From: Brachycybe producta | Lineage: Eukaryota; Arthropoda; Diplopoda; Playtdesmida; Andrognathidae | Assembly (NCBI GenBank): GCA_036925085.1 | Contig: JAUPFP010000061.1 | Span: 62,001-126,000 of the forward strand | Length of the DNA stretch: 64,000 nucleotides | Reading direction: 5' to 3' | Part shown: piece after piece, positions 10,201-25,200 of the stretch | How positions within the stretch are numbered: the stretch's first letter is position 1 | How the letters are laid out: the number at the start of each line of letters is the position of its first letter | Position numbers and translations under genes: made by a program | Notes under the pieces: generated by a model | What the model was told of the DNA's origin: nothing | Database searches by the model: none | The model's input: only the letters and a program-made list of their open reading frames with translations

Positions 10201-13200
10201 CGCATGCGCGTAGTTTGTTTCTTTTTTTACTCCTTTCATTTCAAGTTCAGTCCCCCCCTTTTTTTCGCCGCCACGTTTCTCTCTCCCCCCCTACCCTTTC
10301 CAACTTCCCCCTCCCCTTCTCCAATTTAATATGACTCAATGAGGTTCTTGGTTGGGGAGAGTGCAGCATAATGTTGACTTTGAAAAAAAAAGCGGTTCAT
10401 TTAAATTTATATAAATTCCTATGTGCTTACGCACTTTTTGTCATTGTTTGCACAGCGTTACACAGGGATACAGGGAAAGAAAGACAGACGGGGCTTAATA
10501 TATACAGTATATAATACTAGTGGGGTAACCTGTCATAAATGACGGGAGCAAAATTCACAGGCAATTGTGCGCATGCGCGTCGTTTTTTCCTTTTTTTATT
10601 CCTTTCATTTCAATTTCAGTCACCCCTTCCACTTTTCTCTCTCTCCCCCCCCCCCTTCTACACTTTCCAAAGGAAGAGTTCAACATATAGTTGACCTTGA
10701 GAAAAAAAAAACAGTTCATTCAAATTTATATAAATTCCGACGTGCTTCAATTATTTTTGTTACTCCACACACACACACACACACATAGACCTGGGATATT
10801 ATATATATAATAATAATATATATATAATATCCCAGGTCTGTGTATGTGTGTGCGTGGAGTAACTAAAACCATTGAAGCACGTCGGAATTTATATAAATTT
10901 GAATAAATGAACCGGTTTTTTTCTCAAGGTCAACTAGATGTTGAACTCTTCCTTTGGAAAGTGTAGAAGGGGGGAGAGAAAAGTGGGAGGGGGTGAGGGG
11001 AAAAGGTTGGAAAGTGTAGAAGGGAGAGAGAGAAAAGTGGGAGGGGTGAGGGGAAAAGGTTGGAAAGTGTAGAAGGGGAGAGAGAAAGAAAAGTGGGAGG
11101 GGTGACTGAAATTGAAATGAAAGGAGTAAAAAAGGAAAAACTGACGCGCATGTGCACAATTGCCTGTGAATTTTGCTCCCGTCATTTATGACGGGTTACC
11201 CCAGTAGTTATATATATAATATCCCAGGTCTGTGTGTGTGTGGAGTAACACTGTACAAAACCCTTGAAGCACGTCGGAATTTATATAAATTTGAATAAAT
11301 GAACCGTTTTTTTTTTCTCAAGGTCAACTAGATGTTGAACTCTTCCTTTGGAAAGTGTAGAAGGGGGAGAGAGAAAAGTGGGAGGGGGTGAGGGGAAAAG
11401 GTTGGAAAGTGTAGAAGGGAGAGAAAAGTGGGAGGGGTGAGGGGAAAAGGTTGGAAAGTGTAGAAGGGAAGAGAGAGAGAGAGAGAGAGAGAAAAGTGGG
11501 AGGGAGTGACTGAAATTGAAATGAAAGGAGTAAAGAAAGGAAAAAACGACGCGCATGCGCACAATTGCCTGTGAATTTTGCTCCCGTCATTTATGACGGG
11601 TTACCCCAATGGAAGCTTTAGGGGATAAGCGTGTGGTGGGGGAAACTGAACGAAATGTAGCTCTCTCGCGTGCCGTATTTTACGAGAACTGTACTAGACT
11701 AGTACATTTCGTGAATTTAGTGCAATATAAAAACGAAAATTGTTATTTAGAATATAAGAATTTATTAAGAACATTTGCATTTTTTTTTTGTTTTATTAAT
11801 AATAAAACAAAAGAAAAAAATGCAAATATTGTCCAGATTTTTCTGCTGACCACCAAAAATTTCTTGCGGACCACCGGTTGGCGACTGCTGCCTTAGAAGT
11901 TAGAATATAGTATAACTCGGTTTCTACTGTATATATGTCATTTGTTTTATAACAAAAAACAAAACAATTGTATTTTTTGTTATAAAAATATCGGTCATGA
12001 TTTACATTTTGAGAAACAGACACAGGACAAAAGAAAACATTCAGAGTTTTGCATCTAATTTGGTTTGATTTTCTTTTTTTTTTCTTTTTGTGAACAGCTG
12101 ATTTTCAAACTCTGGTTATTCTGGCATATTTCTTCTGTTTCAGAAAAGCAATACAAAAATCCAAGAATATCGATGGAACCACCACTCTCTTTTAGTTTCT
12201 AAAACACTTTATAAAATTTCATTTCATTCGGAATAACCGGAGTTTGAAGGGTTTACACTTTAAAACTAGCTTAATTGTTCTTTGCTTAATCTTTTTTGTT
12301 GCTTTATATCTTTCCTTTTTTATTTTATTTTCGTTTGATTTTTGACTTTTTTTGCTTTTTCTTTCCAAATGGCGTTAACAAACATTAAATAAACGCAAAC
12401 TCGCACAAAAAAAGGGTTGGATCGGACTCTCGAAGTGGAAGTCGACCTCAATACGATTTCACTTCTGAGCAGATCGTTGTGGCAGCAACAATGCCTGGTA
12501 AAAAAAAAGACAATAATTCAAACCTCTTAATTTTCTCCCCATCCTTTTAGAAGAGGCCTTTTTGTTTTCCTCTTAATTAAGATGGAAATCGTTTCCTTTT
12601 TTTTATTTTTGGCTATTCAGTGGCAGGAAAACAATGAAGAAAACTTTTAAAACAAACTTACGAAAGATTTTTAAAGAGACCCCATTACCTCCAGAAATTT
12701 CTTCTCAAAATATTGTCAAGAGTTTATTCAACGATTACCAAAACGTTTTTTTTAAATTTAAAAAAAGTCATTAATATAATTTAAAAAATTAAAAATCTGT
12801 TGACTTTCATATAAATGAACTTTTATCAGATAGATGCGCCACCAAACAACGGGCGTTGGAAACAAAACCCTCAAAGTATACTTGTATTCTGATGTGTTGT
12901 CACCAGCTCACATTACTTTCATTTCAAAGTACTTTGGATTTAATATTTGAATTATTCCACATGGAAGGTTGTATTGAGTTGAATATGAATAAGGGAATAC
13001 ATGTATTTGATTAAGGAATTATGGGAAATGTGAAGTGTGACAACTTTTGCCACAAAAATTGGGGGGGGGGGAGACTTTCGTTTTTTGGAAATTTAAAATG
13101 GCGTCGTTTGATGACTCCGGAAAAGTCACTTCATTTTTAAGGTTTTTATGGTTTTATTGACTCAATTGAAAATTGAAAATTCGTTTTGACAATCGTTGGG

Positions 13201-16200
13201 TAAGTCTTGACAATAATTTGAAAAGAAATTGTTGAAATATTCTCAAGCTTTACCCAACGATTGCTAAAAGTAATTTTTAAAATTAAAAATAAGACATTAA
13301 AATTATAAAAAAAAATTTTAAAAATGAAGTGACTTTTATTAGTCACCAAACAACGCCATTTTAAATTTCTAAAAACGAAAGTCCCCCCCCCCCCCCCCTC
13401 TTCCGCTCAATTTAGTGGCAAAAGTTGTCACTTCACATTTCCCATAATTCCTTAATCAAATACATGTATTCCCTAGTCATATTAAACTCCATACAACTTT
13501 CCAATCAACTCGAGAGCCACGTGGCGCAGGTGGGATAATTCCAATTTAATATTGGAATTATCCCCCTGCCACATGGCCTATTTGAAATGAATAGGAAATG
13601 CGTCATGTATTTGAACAGTGAATTAAAAGTAATGTGAGGTGACAACACGGGCAAAAGGCTTAAATATCGTTATATCGATATTTTCGAGTAGAGGAGTAGA
13701 CTTTTTATTGCTTTAGTTCCGATTCATGTTGTTTGGTGGCGCATCTATCTGAAATTGCAAGTTTCCACCAAATACGGATTTATTTTGAAGTTTTTTTTTA
13801 TTAAGCAGATCCTTAAAAAAAATAAACATCGCTTTTACAATCACAATGTCTCTTCATAATTTTAAGCCGAAATTTCTAGAGGTAATGGTCTCTTTAAGTG
13901 AACATTACGCTCCTATTTGAATGTATAGAGTTGAATTTAGAAGTTCATTGCAGTTTTGACAAAGTTGACTTTGGCTATCTTTTTTTTTACAGGGATGAAA
14001 TCATTTTCAACATTCCATAAAATGTTTATTCATAATGGAAATTATTTATACACAGCTGCTTTTTTACTCTTCTAGTTTCAAATCTTAAGAATTCTTTCCT
14101 TTAGTTAATTGCTTCAAAAAATGGTGTTCTTTTTTGTTTTTTATTTTCTCTGCCAAGTCGCAATTTAATGAAATGTTTTCCACCTTAAATGTTATTTCTG
14201 CATCAGTCAGCCTAATACCTTGTACACACATGAGTTAAATGAATTCAAATTAAATGTGTTTAGGTGAATTATACGGAATCCAGTTAAGGACATGAACACC
14301 AAATAAAAATTGACTTTGATTATTAATATTTTAAATTGAAATACTAAATCAATATTTTGTCAATAGTTTATATATTATATTTAAGTATTAACTCAATATT
14401 TTCAGATTAAGAGCCTAGATACAGCGTTTAGTTCAACATTTCTCCGAATGTAGGCGCTGCAATCGTTTTTGATTGAAAAACGTTTTTTTAACGTTTTTTT
14501 CTCCAGGTTTCAAGTCACATAATAATTAATAGGAAAATAATTTCGCGTGCTAATCTTATAAAAAGAAAACATCGTGAAGCCACTAGATTAATGCATGTGC
14601 TAATTTTTATGTGATTGTTCTAAGTCGTTCTTCAAATGTTTGGGTGACGGTTTTTGGTCCTATGGGACTTAACATGGAGTTAAAAAATGTACGATTTTAA
14701 ACGTTATTAAAAAATAGAAGGACCTTTTCAAAATTTATAAAAAGGAAACATCGTGAAGCCAATACATGAATGTATGTGCTAATTATTTTGTTATTGTTCT
14801 AAATCGTTTTCAACGAGAATTTTTCAAATGTTTGTGAGACCGTTTTTGATCCAATGGGATTTAACATGGGGTTAAAAAACAAACGATTTTGAACCTTATT
14901 TAAAAATAGAAGGACCTTTCTAAAAATTATATAAATCAAGCACGTTAGAAACAATACTTTTTATTTCATTTTGCGCTTTCCTGTATTTTAATTGAGCAAT
15001 TGTGAGGCGATTTCTTGCAGTTTTAGTAACACTATATAAGAACACTCATTTGTCTCGTTGTCGTCTGCTCAAAACAACAAGATGGACGTGTATCTCGGCT
15101 CTTAACTGAATAAATTGAATTCGGCATGTTGTTTGTTTGTCCTTCACAGGGCTCTGTAGAACACGTTTATTATTTAAATGCATTTAAGTTATCAGGTGTG
15201 TACTAGGTATAAGACACCCTACTCTGTAGCAGTTGAATTTCAACTTGAAACACTCTAAAGAGGATTTCAACATAGAAAAGTTTCTGGTGAACGAATGCTC
15301 AATGAAACAAGTTTTTTTCATGTTGCAACTCTGCTTAGAGGGTTCAAGTCGAACTTCAAGTGCTCATGTTTTTTGCAAATATTTCTGGTCATTATTCCGG
15401 GGTCAAGTCTGTGTTGCTTATGGCGCATTAATTAACTCAATCTCAAAACACTAATTAGTATATGTAAGGCAAAAAAAAAAAAAAAGAATTAAGAGTCTAT
15501 ACTTTTTTTTCAAGGCTAGAGGCTATAGTTTTTCTTGAATTAAAAAAATAGTGTTGTAGATTACAAGGCTGCATCGCAAAATGACTTCGAAAAATCTCCT
15601 CAAAGAGCGCTAGCATCGTTTTCCTATTGAGCCCATAGACCCAATGTAAAAGAAAAAAAAATTAATTTTTTAAATATACAGTCGCAGCAATATGTTTATT
15701 ATTCATATATGAAGTTGTCCAATATTATGTTATCAAAGTACATTGTGTGCACCTTAAATATATGCTGATCGAGTGGTAGAATGACAAAAAATAGAAATTC
15801 GCGATTTAACCGAGGAGGTTAAATTTTTAAATACTCTTTTCAAAATCGCGAATTTCTTACTATTATGTTAAATTCCATTGAGTACGCCCCAAATAAGAAA
15901 AAAAAACATCAATTAATATGCTCGTTAAAATACCTAAAAATAATTTTAAAAAACCACAATCAAACCACAGTGAAGCCCACACTTTTTTTCTGGTTTATTA
16001 AAATTACTAGTGGGGTAACCCGTCATAAATGACGGGAGCAAAATTCACAGGCAATTGTGCGCATGCGCGTCGTTTTTTCCTTTTTTTTTACTCCTTTCAT
16101 TTCAATTTCAGTTTCCCCCCTTCCACTTTTCTCCCTCCACGTTTCTCTCTCCCCCTACACTTTCCCCTCACCCCTCCCACTTTTCTCTCTCTCCCCCTTC

Positions 16201-19200
16201 TACACTTTCCAATCTTTTCCCCTCACCCCTCCCACTTTTCTCTCTCTCCCCCTTCTACACTTTCCAATCTTTTCCCCTCACCCCCTCCCACTTTTCTCTC
16301 TCTCTCTCTCTTTCCCCCCCCCCCCCCCCTACACTTTCCAAAGGAAGAGTTCAACATATAGTTGACCTTGAGAAAAAAAACGGTTCATTTATTCAAACTT
16401 ATATAAATTCCGACGTGCTTCAATGGTTTTTGTTACTACACACACACACTCACACACAGACCTGGTATATTATATATATAATTTTTACGAGCATTTTAAT
16501 GGATGTTTTTTTCTTGTTTGGGCGTACTCAATGGAGTTTAATACAAGAGTTAGAAATTTGCGATTTGAAATAGTTTTTAAAAATAGAACCGCACTTACCA
16601 ATTTTTTTGTCATTATATCACTAGATCACATATATATTTAAGGTGTGCAATTGCACTTTGAAAACTTAATATGTTTAATATTAAGTTTTCAAAGTTGCTT
16701 TTTAAATATAAAAAATAAACATTACCGCGACTGTGTATTTTAAATTTTTAGTTAACATCGGGTCTATGGGCTCAATAGAAAAAACGATGTTAGCGCTCTG
16801 TGCGGATATTTTTTGAAGTAATTGTTGCGATGTAGGCGCTCTTAACTCTAGTCTCTAACCATTTTTTTTTTTTGCAAAAAAAAAAGTATAATTCTTTTTT
16901 GCCTTAGCGATTAGTGACGTCAAAGGGTCTTGAGTATGACTCTTATTTCCATAACATAAGGGAAGGTGTAATACAAACAGATCATAAAACGTAAGCCTAG
17001 ACCCTAGAGGATACTGGCTGTGGAATATGTTTTAGGTTGATTGTTAACATTTTTCCTCTCGAATTGTCTCGTGTTTTTTTTTGTCCAAGATCTGATTTTT
17101 TCCTGTTCATGTATGCATGACTTTTCATTTTTGTTCCCCCTCATTTATAACAAGAAAATCCTTAAGAAATACATATAAAAAGGATGGTTTTGGCTATCAA
17201 TATTTAATGAGTTTCGTGTCCTCCTTTTGTCATTTGTTTGTCTACCTCACAACCTGTTTGTGTCCAAGAGGAAGTGTAGTATAGGATCATCTAAAACCTC
17301 TTAAAAGAATCATCATCATAGTGATTCATTGAACCTCCTCACATATAATGTCGTTTTCGTATTGTGTGTCGCAAGTAAAAGTCACGAGTTGTGAAACTCT
17401 CGTCTCAGGTGATTTACTTGTGTCTTACTTTAGCTGCTGGCATCCTAAAAAAGTCGTCATCTTCCTCCTCTTCTAGACCTGGTCCTCCGCCTCCACCTCC
17501 ACCAATTGTGATACGAAGCACCGCGAGTTTGGCGACGAGCGTTGCGAACAACAAAAACAACTCGGCAAAGTCGTACGTCCCTCCGAAGCCAAAACGATTT
17601 CTCTCAAGAGCCACCGAACCGAATCTTACGAACCGAATTCAGTTCGAAGAGGAGGAACCGAAAACAGAAGATTCATATGACTACAAAGACATCGATTTGG
17701 CTGCAGAGATATTTGATTTTACTCCTTTTCCTCCAAGGCCAAAACCTCCTCGCAAACGTCCTCCACCACCACCACCTCCAACTATACTGCAAAATGGTGT
17801 GATAACAAATGAAGATACAATCGTTAACGGAGCGATGATTACTGCCGAAGTGGCCGAAGAATCGAAATTGCAGATTTTGAATGAGGACATTCTAGTAGAA
17901 CAGGTTCCATTAGAGATTGCTGAGGAGAAAAAAGTTCAAAACGGAGTTGTAGTTAGTCAACCGAATCCTCAGTTGAACATCGAACAAGAACTTTTGGAGT
18001 TAGAAAGAGATCGATGGGAAATATACGGAACGGACGACATTTCTGTCGATGAGGAAGCGAAACACGAAGTCGGTGATGGTGAGGTCGGAGATAAGATCAA
18101 CAGTATTGCTGGAACTAACTTAGCAAAGTTTCTGAAGGAACATGAAGGATATCCTTTGTCTCTTGAAGATGTTCAACGACTTGAAAAACTATTGGATGAA
18201 GCAGAAGAAGAAGAACTAGAACAACAACAACAATTGGAGTCAGAAGACAAGTTGAGGCTTCCTTCAGTTAGATTTGGAGCAGCCGAGATACTCGAAGGAA
18301 TGACCGACGATGAAGACCGACTAACGGGCGATTACAGCGATGTGGAATTCCATCGCGAAGAGGAAATTATGGTACCAAATGGGGTTCCAAAGTCGACTGT
18401 TTTCTTGAATAGTGATAATGGAACTTACGAACCGATCGGTCCACCAGACATGAGATTCATGAGACCTGATCTTAGTAATTACAAACCACCAGTGCCTTCT
18501 ACCATTGTCGAAGATCCGTTTTCTTGGAGAAGACAGGGTCGTAGAAGATATTGTAGTTATGGATACGACAATCAAGGGATCTATATTTCAAATAATACGT
18601 CAGCGGTGGACAAAATCATGGAAGGTTGTCAGGAACTTGAAGATCGGATCGTTGCTCGAGATCTTAGTCCTCCTGGTACACTTTTAGATACTCTCGGAGG
18701 GGGAGAAAAACACAGACAGAAAAGGGTTCTTTTACCTCCAACTAGACCGCCACCTCCTGTTCCTCCAAAAGTGGGAACTCTGAGTTCAACTTCAGATAAT
18801 GTGGTTTCTGATGGAGAGAAGACTACTGATGAAGACGCAGTTCTTGCTAAGTTGGAATCTGAAATCGTCGTCAGTGAAGATCTGGACAAGTTTCAAGTAA
18901 ACGGCACAAGTTCAACTGACGAGCTTGTGACTATAGCGATCCCTTCTGAATCGCATGAAGTGAAGGAAATGGAAGAGGTTATGTGTAAAAGCAAAGCGTT
19001 AAATGAAACTGGAAACGATGTCGAGACAGCTGCCAGTGTTTTTGAATTTATCGATGACGATAAAGATGTGTTGAGTTCTGACGTTAATATGTCCGTCATA
19101 ATAGAAAAGGATAACGGAAGTCAGACAAGTAAAACTTCAGTGAAGGAAATGTTGCTTATCGAGAGGCCATCACGGCGTGATGCTTTTGAAAAAGGTTGGC

Positions 19201-22200
19201 GCCCACAACGTCCTCCTCCACCGAAACCTCAACGTCCCGTTCGACATAAGCGATTCCGAAGTGCGGATCCTCTTCCAACGAGATCTGAAACTGAAATCGT
19301 CAATATTCATCCGCAGTTAAACAACAAGCCAAAACGCAGCGAATCGTTTCACACTGCCGAAGATGTTCGTAGAAGGATCGACATTCAAGCGCAACAGTTT
19401 CTCCGTACTCCTCGCAAAAAGGATTTTCTATCTCCTACTTATGTATCGTCTTCTTCTTTCTCGTACTCCACTTTAGGCCGACCGCGATCACCTTTTCCCG
19501 TCTACTCGCTAGTAAACAAGAATATGTCTAGAAAGAAGTTAACCACAACCTCATCGATGACTGAACTCAGCCGTTCTATAAGTCCACTAGATGGCAGAGA
19601 GTCTTTGACACCACCCATTCCGCCACCAATAATATCGCAACATGAAGATAATCTGGATGTTGGAATGGAAAATCTAGGAGCTGTGATAGATCCTCTTGTT
19701 GAAAAATTTAATGAATGGGCAGCTAAGAAACGACTAGAGACTTTTACTGATGAAGACGAAGATGTCGCAGCTCGGAAATGGGAGAATAATAGTAAGAAAT
19801 CACCGACTCAAGAGCCTATTTCTTCGAAGGAGAGTATCTATCCTAGTGATTCTTCGACACCAGCCACTCGTCCTCTTCCTGCTCCACCAGCACCTCCTAG
19901 GCACAAAACTCCAAAAATTAATGAAAAAGAAGACAGTATCACTTTACCATCTGGTATTTCGGTTGTTTTTTGTGGCGTTTTGCCTAAAGGAGATGGTGGC
20001 CATATGGCAGTTGTGCCTGAATTAAAAGTGATGCGGTTGACTGTCGGTCAACTTGATGCCTCCATATTAAGAGTGTCACAAGTAGAAGCAGGTGTTTTGC
20101 GAGCCAATCGTATCGAAGACTCGCAGTCTCACGGCCCACCTGCAGGTTCTCTGGATCATGGACGTCCTTCAAGTGGAAGTGGAGGTGAGGGTGGTAGCTC
20201 TGAGCAGCAAAACGATGTCGATGGCAATTCAGCAAGTCCAGGCGGTCAAACCAAAAGTAGATCTGAATCACAGTTATTGACCGGTGATAAAGTATGTGAT
20301 GCCGAAGGAAACTACTTGTCCGAGTCTGCAGAAGGATCTATTACAGACGCCTGTCCAACTGTTATTTCGGTGGCTGAACAAGATGATCGTACCTGTGGCT
20401 CTTACAACATACAGCATACAAATAACGATCAACAGCCAATGATAAATGCTTTAGTTGAATCTAAGCATTTTATTGATTGGGTTGACTCTAGCTGTTTGTC
20501 GCAGGACACCACGGATACAGAAAAATTTGTAAGCGTTTCTTCTGGAAATCATAGAGACAGTTGGTCTTGTGACAGAGATGGTCGTGAAAGTCCGCTTAAT
20601 ACGGTAACTAGTACGACGAGTGAATCTGCTAGTTATGTAACTTGTGATGAGACTTTACACGATGGCATGGGACTAACCGACGGTCTCGACGATGACCCTA
20701 TCGATCTGGAAGTCGACATTGATTTTGTACTGAATGATGATAATGATGGCGTAGCCACTGGCTGCCCAACACCTACAGAACTTGAGATGGATATTACGTT
20801 GGGTGATGATATGAACGATTGTGTTGTTCCGGATGTGATGCCTCGTACCTTTTCGAATAGTGTTTTCTATACGGATGCAGATGAGCCTGCGGGTTCCCTG
20901 ATTGGAGCTCATTCCGATAAGTCGAACTCGAGCAATGTATCGTCAACGATCGAAGGTATCGCCAAACTTAAGAAGACGAAGGGTGGTGGCTGCCAAGTGG
21001 CCAACGGTACAACCAGTTGGTATGTTGAAGACGGTGTTCTCGATAAAATAACTGACACTAGTGAATCGGAACATCATGATTCACAGTTGGCTCTTGTTTC
21101 GTCGGGGTAAGATTGTCTGTAATCTACTAATCACGAGGATTCTTTGTATTTCTCTCTCTCTTGTCATTTTTTTGCCAGCTTTTTCTATTTTTCGCTTGTT
21201 TTGTTGCACTACATATAATATAGGCGAGCTATTCCTCACTAATTCACCCAAAGGTGTTGCTCAGTCATCTCAGATATTAATGTAAAAAATCACAACACAA
21301 CTAGAACATAAAAAAAATACTCTTAACTTTTTTGTTTTTAAATCAGGCCATAATTTTTGGAGAATTGGCCCTTTGAAGTTTCACTGTTTTGCTGAAAATG
21401 ATGTAAATGTAAAAAAGGCTAACTCCGAAACTACTAAAGATAGAACAATGGTTGATAGCTCAAAATAAACGGCTTAATAGTGGGAAGAAAAGAGTACTTA
21501 ATCATCTTTTCATTATTTTAAAATTTAGGGTGTCAAATTACACGTTCAATTTTTAACATTTTGGTCAAATTTGAACCCGCTTTAGGCCGTGTTGTGGTCA
21601 AAGGTCAGAGTTCATATTTTTGCAGTTATACACTTGGGTCTACTCTAGTATGTGGCACTATTACTTTGATTGACGTATGACAGCAACATAATAAAATAGC
21701 CTAAACTTCGAAAAACCAAATTTGGGTGACTTTTGACCCAGATTTTTGTCCTGTGGTCAGCCACCTACAAAAAAACTAATTATGCTATATGAAAGTTCAT
21801 TACATTTCCTTTCCAGTGATGTGAAAACCATAGATGACATTTTACAGGTGAAGAAGTGACGATTTTTCAAAGTTTGGAAAATATTTTTACCTTTTTATAT
21901 AAATTGTAACAAAAAACAAGTGCATTAAACATATGCAAATTCAAAACATGTAGGTTGCATAGGCAATAAACACAATCATTTCAATTTTTAATTTATAAAT
22001 TTTCAATTGGTCATTTTTCATATAAAATACATAGTGTACATACATGTACTGTATATGCACATGTATTATACATGTACATACACTGTATACACACCATTAC
22101 ACATGGCTTATACATTTTAGTGACTTTCACAAGTATATGTATTACTATATAAAAAGAGTTCTCTCCACCTATACCTTTTTAAAAAAGTGACCAATTGAAA

Positions 22201-25200
22201 GTTTATACATTAAAAACACTGATGTATTGTATTATATCCTATGTAATCTACAGGTTTTTTTAATTTGCATATGTTTAATGCACATATTTTTGTTACAATT
22301 TATATTAAAAGTTAAAAATATTTTTCAAACTTTGAAAAATTGTCACTTCTTCACCTGTAAAATGTCATCTATTGTTTTTTACATCACTGGATAGGAAATG
22401 TAATGTACTTTCACATAGCATAATTAGTTTTCTTGTAGGTGGACTACCACAGAGCGAAAATCGGGATTGAAAGTCACCCAAATTGGTTTTTTTCGAAGTT
22501 TTGGCTAATGTTTTTATTATGTTGCATGCATAGTTCAATCAAAGTAATAGTGCCACATACTAGAGTAGAGCCAAGTGCATAACTGCAAAAAAAAATATGA
22601 ACCCTGACCTTTGACCTCAACACGACCTAAAGCGGGTTCAAATTTGACCAAAATGCTAAAAATTGATCATGTAATTTGACACCCTAAATTTTAAAATAAT
22701 GAAAAGATGATTAAGTACTCTTTTCTTCCCACTGTTAAGACGTTTATTTTGAGTTATCAACTATTGTCCTATCTTTAGCAGTTTTGGAGTTAGCATTTTT
22801 TGAATTTGCATCATTTTCAGCAAAACAGTTAAACTTCAAAGGGCCAATTCTCCAAAAATTATGGCCCGATTTAAAAACAAAAAAATTTAGAGTATTTTTT
22901 TATGTTCTAGTTGTGTTATGATTTTTTACATTAACATCTGTGACGATCAAGCATGCCCTTTAAAACAACCTAATGAAAAAATTGACATTGTATTAGAAAC
23001 TAGAATACGCAACCTTTAAAAAAAAACCACTGGCAATTTTCAAACTGTGATAAAAAGTATATTTTGAAAGCGACGAACAGTAAAATAGCTTATAGCCCTT
23101 TTCTTTACGCTTTGCCCTTAATTTTGTTTTGTTTTGACAATGCATATATTTGCAGCATAATAAAAAAAAATTATTGAAATTGTTGTTGAGTTTATATCAA
23201 TGGGGTTTTATATTTTCTGGTTTTGACAATGCATTCACTATGCTGCACTTGGACTCTTGTCCCTCTGCCATAGGCCTTTATGGCTGCTTGCAGAGTAATT
23301 ATTCAAATTGAAATTCTAGTTTCTAACTCACTTTCAATATATATATATTTTCAAAGTTCCTTAAAATTACATTTTAGCTTTTTTTTAGGCTTATTATCTT
23401 TTAAATTTTAAAAAATGGCTTTGCCACAATTTTGAGAAATTCGCTTTGGACTGTTAACTAAAGCATTAAATTATGCACACAAAAGCTCACTATCATTAGT
23501 CTCTCGATACTTTAATTTACATTGCTTACTTAATTATGAGAGTTTATTTAAATTAGAATTGTCATTCATCACAAAGCCTGTGTTATACTGTACAATAGTA
23601 GCAGGGTTTTTTTTTGTTTTTTTGTTGGAATCTTTTAGAACTTTTTACTTTTCGTTGTTCTTTTTCTTCTTGGCTATTTTATTAAAACATATTATCTCGT
23701 TATATGTTTCGTTTTTAATTGTTTTGTTTACATATGAAACATTTGACCAGTTGCGTATTTGCCACATTGTTGCTTGTAGATTGGGACGGCAGAGGGGGGG
23801 GGGGTGGATAAACAAAATTTCGCCTTATGTAATTTTTTGTCTGATAGAAAAAGGGTGATATCAAAAGTATTGAACAATTTGAAGGGGGGGAGGGGGGCGG
23901 GGGGTTAGGAAACAGCTGGTTTTTGAACTCTGGTTATCCGCTTTTCAGAAGAGCAACACAACGTAGAAATTAAGCGCATTAGTAACTATAACGGTAGATA
24001 AATCACTCTACAGTATTTTCATGTGGATGTCTTTCAAAATACATGTAAACTTTCTATAGGCAAAAATTAAAAAAAAAATATCGTATGCATTAAGTTTAGC
24101 TACGGAGCCCTGTTGAGGACCCCCTGCAACAAGCTTCATTTTACTAAATCTAACCTTTTGACTGTTCCGCCGTTCATCAAAATAGCACCCCCCCCCCCCC
24201 CAGTATGAGGGCGAAGTGGAGAGAGGGAGGGAAAGGGAGCGCAGTTTTAAGCGGCCCCCGGGGGGGGGGGCGCAACCAAGCCTGGCTACGCCACTGGATA
24301 CAAGCTTAGCATTTTTGTCAATTCCTCTGACATCACAAGCTTCCAGTTACAGTGCGGCAACTACAACACAAACAGCAACAGTAATAATTGGTGATTGTTT
24401 CTTGTTTTTTTTGTTTTTTTGTTGTGACCGTTGTTGGAAAGAGTTGCGAAAGTTTCGGTCTATCACTAATCATTATATCAAGTAATTATAATACAAAAGG
24501 AAGCAAAGCATAAAAGCAACGTCCTTTGTTCACTTATATCGTATTTTTTTGCTATTTTCTGGTCTTCTACTTCTTTTATTTCTTGTACACTAATGTTGCT
24601 TTATCATATCAAAATGTCATTTATGCAGTGAAAAATTTACAAAAAAGAACTTATTCTGAAACACTTTCAACAACAGGCAATTAGAAAACGGGATGAACAG
24701 AAGTTGGCTCCGCCCCTTTTTAGGACAACCGGCAACTTCTAATTGGTTGGTTATGTAGTCTGACGTCACATGCTCCGCCCTTTTCAGCGTCGAACCACAA
24801 AAAAAAAACCATTTAGAAGTTGCCGTTCGTCATAAAAAGGGTGGAGCCAACTTCTGTTCATCCCGTTTTCTAATGGCCTGTTGTTGAAAGTGTTTCAGAA
24901 GTCTTTCAACAGCGGTTTTGTTAGCGTTGTGGTTATCAATTTATCAAACACTTGATTATTCTAAAGAGAAAATGAAAGTGTTTTACAAGCTAGAACGGTA
25001 TCTGAATCACTTAATAGTATTTTTAAATTGCTAACTTTCAAAATATATAATTATGTTTATTTTTCATATTTAAAGTTGTCCAATATTAAGTTTTAAAAGT
25101 GCGTTGTGCACCTTAAATATAGGCTGATTGAGTGATAGAATGACAAAAAAATTATTAAGTACGGTTATATTTTTAAAAACTTTTTCAGAATCGCGAATTT

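Larger units (their letters stand above)
9728..11890. mobile_element. hAT element with 8-bp target duplication, host to four Helitrons
   Basis: The ends are CAGCGGTCGCCAACC at 9728 and its complement (GGTTGGCGACTGCTG) at 11890. Both are flanked by a perfect 8-bp duplication, CCTTAGAA (9720-9727 and 11891-11898), which is diagnostic of hAT. Without the Helitron block (9930-11608) it is about 484 bp and matches the solo copy at 32317-32763. It has no transposase. Confidence 0.9.

Noticed and set aside
10863-11590. Overlapping frames rich in Ser, Pro, Phe and Leu in the Helitron cluster
   Set aside because: They are translations of the pyrimidine-rich block of the Helitron and recur in every copy.
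17414-20912. Shorter frames on the opposite strand or in other frames of the giant exon
   Set aside because: They are shadows of a long coding exon with clear domain continuity on the + strand.
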